A stretch of DNA of 64,000 nt from Myxocyprinus asiaticus (taxonomy: Eukaryota > Chordata > Actinopteri > Cypriniformes > Catostomidae). The stretch covers positions 23,174,156-23,238,155 of the forward strand of contig NC_059348.1 of NCBI RefSeq assembly GCF_019703515.2, in the 5' to 3' direction. The translations under genes and the position numbers were made by a program. This document shows, one piece after another, positions 1 through 64,000 of this stretch; positions within the stretch are counted from its first letter, which is position 1; each line of letters opens with the position of its first letter. The notes under the pieces are model-generated. The model was not told where the DNA came from. It worked only from the letters and a program-made list of their open reading frames with translations, and searched no databases.

Positions 1-498
1 TGGATACAGATGCACATACTCTTCTTAAATTCTAAATAAATAAGTAATAAGGCTTTTAAAAAAGGCTAAACAAACAAGACCCAGTTAATATTTTACTTGA
101 TCAATCAGCTGTAGCCTACTCAGTGGATGGCCAACATTCAATAGGACATACTTTCTTCCTTACATACAGTACATAGGCCATACATTCACACAAACATACA
201 AATTAATATTGTATTTATTTGCACTGCATATATATTTTTTATCCCTTAAAAATTTCACATCTTTTGTACCCTTAAAATGTGAAATAAAATGACAACTGAG
301 GTGCACTGTTTGTGCAGATGTTTGTGTAATCTCATTGATCTGGCAAAGAGTTTGGTTAGAGCTAAATAAAACAAATATTTATGATCGGATGAAAAGGGAC
401 AGAAACACCAGCAGGCTGCTGATCATGAAAGTAGGCTGTCTGATCGCACTCATTCAGCTCTGCTGATTCATATCATACACAGACAGAAAGCAGTTCTT
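1..498. other. No feature recognised
   Basis: AT-rich DNA without a supported gene or repeat. Confidence 0.5.
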
Positions 499-622
499 TT
501 AAAGGGATAGCTCACCCAAAAAATGTAAATTCCCTTATCATTTACTCACCCTCATATCATCCCAGATGTGTATGACTTTATTTCTTATGCAGAACACAAA
601 TTAAGATTTTTAAAAGAATATA

Positions 623-1211
623 CACAGATCAGCCACAACATTAAAACCACCTGCCTAATATTGTGTAGGTCCCCCTCATGCTGCCAAAACAGCGCCAACC
701 CGCATCTCAGAATAGCATTCTGAGATGATATTCTTCTCAACACAATTGTACAGAGTGGTTATCTGAGTTATCGATGTCAGTTCGAACCAGCCTGGCCATT
801 CTCTGTTGACCTCTCTCATCAACAAGGCATTTCCATCCGCAGAACTGCCACTCACTGGATGTTTTTTTGTTTTTTGCACTATTCTGAGTAAATTCTAGAA
901 ACTGTTGTGTGTGAAAATCCCAGGAGATCATCAGTTACAGAATACTCAAAAGCAGCCCGTCTGGCACCAACAATCATGCCACGGTCCAAATCACTAAGAT
1001 CACATTTTTCCCCATTCTGATGGTTTCTGTGAACATTAACTGAAGCTCCTGACCCGTATCTACATGATTTTATGCACTGCACTGCTGCCACATGATTGGC
1101 TGATTAGATAATGCTATTCTGAGATGCAGGTTGGCGCTATTTTGGCGGCACAAGGGGGACCTACATAATATTAGGCAGGTGGTTTTACTGTAATGTTGTG
1201 GCTGATCAGTG
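623..1211 (-). mobile_element. Tc1-like transposon remnant with only DNA-binding region left
   Basis: Flanked by TA on both sides (621-622, 1212-1213), with inverted ends cactgatcagccacaaca / cacagatcagccacaaca. Minus-strand frames keep transposase N-terminal helix-turn-helix pieces: DLSDLDRGMIVGARRAAFEY, LLGFSHTTVSRIYSE, then KCLVDERGQQRMARLVRTDI, with frameshifts. The DDE catalytic part is absent. It sits inside the palindromic element, whose sequence resumes on each side. Confidence 0.8.
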
Positions 1212-1437
1212 TATCAGCTATGTAGGTCCATACAATGCAAGTGAATGGTGACCCCAACTCTGAATCTCCAAAAAGCACATAAAGGCTGCATTAAAGTAAT
1301 CTATAAGACTCCAGTGGTTAAATCCATATAGAAGTGATATAATTGGTGTGGGTGAGAAACAAATCCTTTTTAAGTCCCTTTTTATTGTAAATCTACACTT
1401 TCACATTCAGTCACCTACTGGTTGGGGCTGGTCAAAT

Positions 1438-1640
1438 GTCTTGTTTTGAGAGAAATCTAACTCAGTTTAGTGAGATTCATGTATTAAACAAGAAAAAAAC
1501 GATTTGCCAATGGGCTAAAAAAAAAAAAATAAGCTTAATTCGAGGGGGAAATTTTTTTTTTTTTTACCCCATTGGCATATTTTTTTCTTGTTTAAGTCTA
1601 AAGTTCACCAAATTTTATCAGATTTCTCTTAAAACAAGAC
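1438..1640. repeat. 205-bp near-perfect palindrome
   Basis: The left arm gtcttgttttgagagaaatc pairs with the right arm gatttctcttaaaacaagac, and aaacaagaaaaaaacgattt / gccaatggg pairs with ccccattggcatatttttttc. The centre is an A-run and a T-run. The whole could fold into one long hairpin. A related AT-rich segment occurs near 24780-24890. Confidence 0.75.
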
Positions 1641-2953
1641 TTAATATCTCATGCCATTTTGCTTGACTAGTAAATAAATCACATTTTAAGAATGTTTAGA
1701 TAATTTTACAGGAAAACAAGACAAAAATACTTGTCTTGAAAATATTTTTTGCAGTGCACAATTCATATGGACCTACAGAGCTGAAATATTCTTCTAAAAA
1801 TCTTTCATCATTTACTCACATTCATGCCATCCCAGATGTGTATTACTTTCTTTCTTCTGCTGATCACAAACAGAAATTTTTAGAAGAATATTTCAGCTCT
1901 GTTGGTTCTCACAGTGCAAGTGAATGGTGACCAGATCTCAGAAGGATCAAAAAGGACAAAAAGGCAGCATAAAAGTAATCCAAAAGACTCCAGTGGTTAA
2001 ATCCATTTATTCTAGAGCAAAATGATGAAGAAACAGATCAATATTCAAGTCCTTTTTTACTACTAAGCTCCACCTATGACCAGCCCTGACCAGTAGGTGG
2101 CTGAAAGTGAAAGTGTCGATTTTCAGTAAGAAAGGACTGAAATTTTGATCTGTTTCTCACCCACACCTATCATATCACTTCAGAAGACACGGATTTAACA
2201 ACTGGAGTCTTATGAATTACTTTTATGCTGCCTTTATGTGCTTTTTAGATCTTCAAAATTCTGGTCACCATTCACTTGCATTGTGAGGACCTACAGAGCT
2301 GAAATATTCTTTAAAAAAACTTTGTGTTTAGCAGGAGAAAAAAAAATCACACATCTGGGATGGCATGAGGGTGAGTAAATGAGAGATTTTTCAGTTTTGG
2401 GTGAACTATCCCTTTAATGTTTATTGCTTAAAGTGATAGAGATCTTTTATCACCATGATCTAACAAAACATCAAAATCTAGCTTTCAGCAAAAGTGAAAC
2501 AAACTCCAGGCCACAGCCCACACAGTACAAGGGTATATTGAAACATGTAGTAGTGAATGATATCCTCCCAAGTCCCAACAAACACCTGTTGTCTTTGGAT
2601 TTGGCGAAACAAGTAGGCTATTGCCTGTCTCCATGTCTAGACATGAGGAGGTCATTGTGCGTGTATGATGTTTATTTGCTATTAATGTGAACACAAAAAG
2701 TTTTTTTTATTTTTTTTATTTTATTTTTTTTTATTTCAGAGTATTTCTCTGAACATATCGCGCATCACCCTCTCCTCCTTCTCAGTGCACTCGGTCACTG
2801 CAGCAGCCCACGAGTCACAGCTGTGGGAAAAACAAAACAGGATAGAGCAAAAAGCCTTGCAAAAAGCAAAAAAAAAAAAAAAAAAAGAAATATACAAAAA
2901 AAATAAATAAATAAAAAATCAGTCCAGATCATAACACCTCCAACTGAAACCAC

Positions 2954-3007
<54 letters not shown>
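2954..3007. repeat. (TAGA)n microsatellite
   Basis: About 13 uninterrupted tetranucleotide units. A long A-run (2869-2886) and T-rich tract (2701-2737) lie just before it. Confidence 0.97.
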
Positions 3008-3099
3008 TAACTGTGAATTGATGCACAAAAGCATACTCCATAACTTAACATTTTGTTTAAATGCCAAGACTCCATCAACCAATTGCACTGATTAAGACA

Positions 3100-3664
3100 T
3101 GCGCCATCACATGACATTAATGACGGGCAATAGGAACAGAAGTGGAGTCAACCTGTTCTAACTAAACCAGTGACGGAACCCGCATTGCATCACAGAATCA
3201 ATTCCTGGCCAGTGCACGCGCCACAGTCTCTGCTTAATTACTCCTTTACATTTTTGCGCGTGCAGCGCACACAAATCCGAGCAGTTTAAGTGATGCATTA
3301 ATACCGTCAACTAGGCTATGTGTTAAGGGAAGCACTCGTCTTTTTTATTTTTATTTTTATTTTTGGAAGTTTAGCTTCCAGTCTGAGCCGAATTCCAAGA
3401 CGAACAAGCGGCAGCAGCGGCGGCAGCAACAGGGCACTGCCAATTCACCAGCACGGACAATTACAAAGAAAGTATCTCGATCTTCTGATGGAACAATTGT
3501 GACCAGAAGCACTGACGTCATTACTTGATTTCGATTGCGTTGGTCTAATTGTGTGGGGATTTCTTGCATTGTTGCGTCATTAAATGGAGCGGCGTAGGTG
3601 ACGTTTGGACCGTTGCGTTCAAGAGGAGCTCTTATCAAGACTAAAAGCCGGCGAGGAAAAAAAT
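3100..3664 (+). promoter_or_regulatory. CpG-bearing stretch with a good splice donor: possible promoter and noncoding first exon
   Basis: Within AT-rich surroundings this stretch is richer in CpG (gcacgcgccac, tttgcgcgtgcagcgcac, gcggcagcagcggcggcagc) and ends in a strong donor, AAAAAAAT|gtaagt at 3664/3665. No conserved protein is visible. It may be the distal promoter and 5'UTR exon of clcn2 or of a neighbour. Minus-strand open frames across it have no recognisable domain. Confidence 0.35.
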
Positions 3665-4937
3665 GTAAGTAGCTGCCCAAAGACGAAATAGCAACCCGTT
3701 AAGGTGTCCAAGATTGCTGACGATAAACTGCGCGTTGAGAGCGCTTTCAGAGTCACCCAACTGCGATCAAAACAATTCGTTAGCCTTCTAAAAGCTTTTG
3801 CATTTCATTTTTATTCCAAAGGGCGCATTATATCGACTTGGTTATCCCTCGGGCTCAAGGGCACAGTGTTATTATAGGGAGTTGAACATACGTCTGATTC
3901 CCTTGTCTATATTCTTTAATGAGGACAAATAGGCACAGTTTTGTCAGACCGGCTCATTGCAAGATGATATCCTATCCCTCTCTATAAACCCTGTAGATTT
4001 AGTGGTTTATGCATCTAGATCCAGTGTCCCTTCAAGGTCCTTTCTTGGGGATGGAGGAATCTTAAGCACAGAAAAAAAAAAAAAAAATAGACATTCATAT
4101 TTGCATTCACATAATTCAAGTCAGGAATTTATGGAATGTCTACATGTATTTGCAGACCATGCGTCTATAATTGAAATGGAATAGTTTTAGGCACTTGGGG
4201 AGAAACTTCATCTTCTTAACTTGACTGACTGTTATAATGGCAGGTTGAATGAGTTGATTTTGTAAGTCAAATGTAATAAAATAAAATCAATTATGAGGCA
4301 AGATTATTTTGTTTATGTGCTGAATGTGTTTGATCTATGCCCAGTTTGTTGCAGGCCAATGTTTAACACAGGTCAACAACATGCTATTGAGTGCAGTGCA
4401 TAATGGGTCTTATTCCCCATCTGGGATGGTACTGTGTGATCCAGTATCGACACTTGTTTCACACTCCCATATGGATCGACGATTCAATGTCTCATTTTCC
4501 AAGAGTAGACCCATATTTAAATAGTCAATGAACAAAATGTTCTTTTGAACTTCTCCACAAATCATTTATAGAACTGAAAGTTTTGTTGAAGATACTCATC
4601 AAATTGGGTCAGTGTGTTATACCGCTGAAGGTGTCGAAACACCTAATTCAAAGGAATGCGCCACGGGTGGCGATGCTCACCTGTCCAGAACATCTGTGGC
4701 GTGTATCCGTTGTGCAAGGACACAGGTATAGCCAACATGTAGACTCTGGGCCGTAAGTTAGTGGAGTGAAAGATGGTAACGATTCTAGGGGCCCACAGTT
4801 CCAGGGGGGCCCCACAACAAATTCTAAACTGTAGAATTTTTAATAGGAAAGGGGCCCAGAGCAATATACAGTCAGGGCGCCCATAATACCTTGCTATGGC
4901 CCTGTGTAGAGTATGATGTTCAAAGACACAAAGGTCT
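3665..4937. other. No gene recognised
   Basis: AT-rich; an A-run at 4070-4087. The CpG-bearing sequence fades after about 3900. The stretch 4640-4920 (ggggcccacagttccagggg) looks like old repeat DNA but I cannot name it. Confidence 0.4.
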
Positions 4938-5835
4938 CATAGGGTACAGTGGGGCTAAAGGGACACCTAAAGTACAATTTCTGGTCACAAAATGTAGGCC
5001 TATCAAGATTGGAAAAAAACATGGATTTTTATAAAATATTTTTGATGGAGCAACATAATTTGTGTGAAAAGAAATAATAACAGAAGGTTGCTTTGATTAA
5101 AATTATTCAATTATTAAAAAAAAAAAAAAAGTGGCGAGGGGGTTTATAATGATATCATGTAGATATCAGGGCAATAGTTATAGTGCATAATTTGTCAACT
5201 AATGCAAATAGTTTTGAGACAGCAAAATGATTTTTTCAAAATAACCATTTTAGAAAAGGATGCACCATTTCCTGATAATTTCAATCACATCTGGCATTTC
5301 ATAACATCTCAAGTATTCTATTAACAAATTAATCTCCATTGTGATTGTATCAGTAAATGTGAGCCCACTTTGAAAATTCTTCATAACAAATCTATTTGCC
5401 CCACTTAAGAAAAACAATGTGTTTTATGGGGGCCTTTAGCCCCTGGGGGGCTTTTTACCCCCAAATACTGTCCTTTCTCTTATAGGACAGTTATTGAAAA
5501 TCTTTTGATATAATCACCTTGAACAAAACTGAAAATGACAAATAAGTATTTTGTCTCAAAATAAATGTGATAATTCCAAGGATTTTCATTAGCTACATAA
5601 ATTTGCAACATTTAAAAAATTATTCAATATTAGATCAAATTGCCTCAAAATCAACCTTTAGAGATTACACACAATGACCCCATTGATCAGGAAAATTTTG
5701 TAGTGCATAGTGACAAACAGGTGTTTAGGAAAGTGCTGTGGTAGTTTTGTTGCTACAGTATTTAGTGTTTTTGGAGAAAATAAAATCAAATGTGCCTTTT
5801 ACCCCGGGGGGCCTTTAGCCCCGTTGTACTCTATG
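4938..5835. mobile_element. Inverted-repeat element with GGGGCTAAAGG termini
   Basis: Left end catagggtacagtggggcta and right end, reversed, catagagtacaacggggcta form imperfect TIRs; similar G/C-rich motifs (gcctttagcccctggggggc at 5431) occur internally. Its right half reappears in opposite orientation at 26184-26582, so it is a dispersed family. No transposase; I do not recognise the superfamily. Confidence 0.7.
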
Positions 5836-6949
5836 TATTTACTTCAAATTGACCTGGAAAATTTGGAGAAACAGCCTATGTCTGTAAGGAAGTGTTGAAC
5901 AGACGTTCTGTGATGTAGATTATAAAATATGACAGTGTAGCCGCTGTTGTTGTCTTCAGAATGTATAAGCAGAGACAGAGTTTTTGAGTTAGGCCTGTGT
6001 ATGAGCAGGCATAGAGGAGAGAGAGTGGGAACGAGAGTGAACACATACACAAAAACACTGCAGTGTTGCAAGAAAACTCAGAATTCACAGTGATACTGTA
6101 CATTCATATTTCATCTCATTCTGAGGCCCTGCTGTTGCTTGAGCTGGCAGTAGACCTGTTACTGAGCCCGAAAGTAGCCTACCAGAGTTTTTGTCTCTGC
6201 AGGGAAATCTGTTTAACAACCTATTGGTTTTCTCTGTCTCTCCAAGGAATTCTGTCTTTCATCCCATGAAGCTGCTGGTGCTTGTGCGCAGAGCTTGAAA
6301 TGTAACTTATGTACAACCTTGTATCTATATTTAGAATTTACTGTAACCACCACTAGAAATATTAATGAGTATTTTGATGAGCTGCCCATTGACTCTCCAA
6401 AGGATTAAAAAGTAAGACTATTCTATTGATGTGATATTACAGATGAGCTCAATTCCCCTAACAATCGATAGAAAAACTAACAGGTTAAAGGTAAAGGGCA
6501 ACCGTTTACCCATTTGGTGTTTTCTGTCAACTGTGTTTCCAATTTAAAATAGAGAATCTTTGTATGATTCGCTGGAGTAATTTTCCCCACCCAAATGTAA
6601 CATAACCTGTTCCTGCCTTGGTACAGAATGGTGCATGCTGTTTAGATAAAAAAAAAAAAAAAAAAAAAGACTGTATGGACCTTTTAATGGCCACTTAGAC
6701 TGACTGAATAAATTATACCTCGGGAAAAGAGTATGCCAGCATCAATTAGTGATGTCAGATACTGTTCTGCTGTGTATTTCAGTTCATTTAAATCTTAGTC
6801 ATGCAGTATCCTGGCATGAGTAATCTACTCTTTAAGTGGTCGAGTTCACAGCTGTACAAATATAGTGATTACTCACAGGGATAAAAAATATATCTATTGA
6901 TTTTTGACAATCAAGTCAACAGGTATCAAGTGTAGTAACCTCTGTCCTC
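5836..6949. other. No gene recognised
   Basis: Upstream of clcn2; A-run at 6649-6668; nothing else seen. Confidence 0.4.
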
Positions 6950-7195
6950 CCACACGAAGCGAGCAGATTTCCTGCGCATTCATGCCATATTCATCAAACC
7001 CAGCAGCGCGCGCTGTCAGAGGGAAGAGTTCATTCGACTGCTTGAAAGGGAGCTAGGCTGTTTTCTGTGAAAGGACCTGTTACTCTGTTCTTGCTGCTTG
7101 TTGTATTGCATCCCAAATATGATGCGGATGTGATCTTGTGGTGTATGGAAATACGGTACGCGTTTAAATACTTCATCCCTGTCATATTAAAGGTT
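6950..7195 (+). promoter_or_regulatory. Putative proximal promoter / 5'UTR of clcn2
   Basis: The stretch before the start codon holds a small CpG cluster (cagcgcgcgctgtcagag near 7003). An out-of-frame ATG pair lies at 7119-7124. No clear TATA box is visible. It could also be the end of a 5'UTR exon spliced from further upstream, since ttaaag at 7187-7192 resembles a weak acceptor. Confidence 0.35.
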
Positions 7196-63973
<56,778 letters not shown>

Positions 63974-64000
63974 GTTTGTTTGGTTGTATTCTTTTATTAT

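Larger units (their letters stand above)
499..2418. repeat. Compound palindromic (foldback) element, TTAAAGGGATAG ends
   Basis: Starts ttaaagggatagctcaccc and ends in the inverse, gggtgaactatccctttaa. Both arms carry the shared segments tttactcaccctcat, cccagatgtgtatgac, gcaagtgaatggtg and actccagtggttaaatcc in opposite orientation. It appears to be one disrupted copy followed by a second copy lacking its left end. A Tc1-like remnant and another palindrome are nested inside. Related copies lie at 41153-41510, 54862-55729 and 60270-60906. No coding capacity; probably a non-autonomous DNA transposon. Confidence 0.8.

Noticed and set aside
2795..3088. 97-codon minus-strand frame
   Set aside because: Made of the TAGA repeat and poly-A/T tracts.

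Overview
This is vertebrate genomic DNA: AT-rich, with GT-AG introns, simple-sequence repeats and dense transposons. The repeat families (DIRS with a tyrosine recombinase, Gmr1-like LTR element, long-TIR Tc1-like elements, a tRNA-derived SINE, palindromic elements starting TTAAAGGGATAGTTCACCC) point to a teleost, most likely a cyprinid. That taxonomic call is an inference from repeat content.

The only host gene I can support is one ClC-type chloride channel on the + strand, best matched to CLCN2 (ClC-2). Twenty-three coding exons can be placed from 7196 to 63973. They join in frame with GT-AG junctions throughout and give 824 codons with no stop. The last exon found ends in the second CBS domain, so the final coding exon lies past the right edge. 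Selectivity-filter motifs (GSGIPE, GKEGP, GAFMP, pore Tyr), the gating glutamate (E200 here) and the start of both CBS domains are present.

Layout: 1-7195 is upstream DNA with nested repeats (palindromic element with a Tc1-like remnant inside it, an inverted-repeat element at 4938-5835) and a GC-richer, CpG-bearing stretch at about 3100-3664 that may be a promoter plus noncoding exon. 7196-7246 is coding exon 1. 7247-35387 is a 28.1-kb first intron filled with mobile DNA: a 6.1-kb DIRS retrotransposon (9996-16128), a hAT-like element swollen by a minisatellite (19998-22501), a SINE, a decayed minus-strand Gmr1-like retrotransposon (26585 to about 30290) and several TIR elements. From 35388 on, exons 2-23 are separated by smaller introns that carry an apparently intact Tc1-like transposon (35908-37479), Tc1-like relics (44382-45454, 46943-48611), SINEs, palindromic elements and an L2/CR1-like LINE (56556-59252).

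The strongest points for a second look are: the DIRS element with its circle-junction region and a matching empty target site elsewhere in the window; the Gmr1-like element with integrase sequence upstream of reverse transcriptase and a SCAN-like Gag; the hAT-like element with an exact 8-bp duplication carrying about 19 minisatellite units; and the near-pristine Tc1-like transposon. I found no CRISPR array, operon, rRNA or functional tRNA gene. I did not find a new biochemical system; the novelty is in mobile-element architecture.
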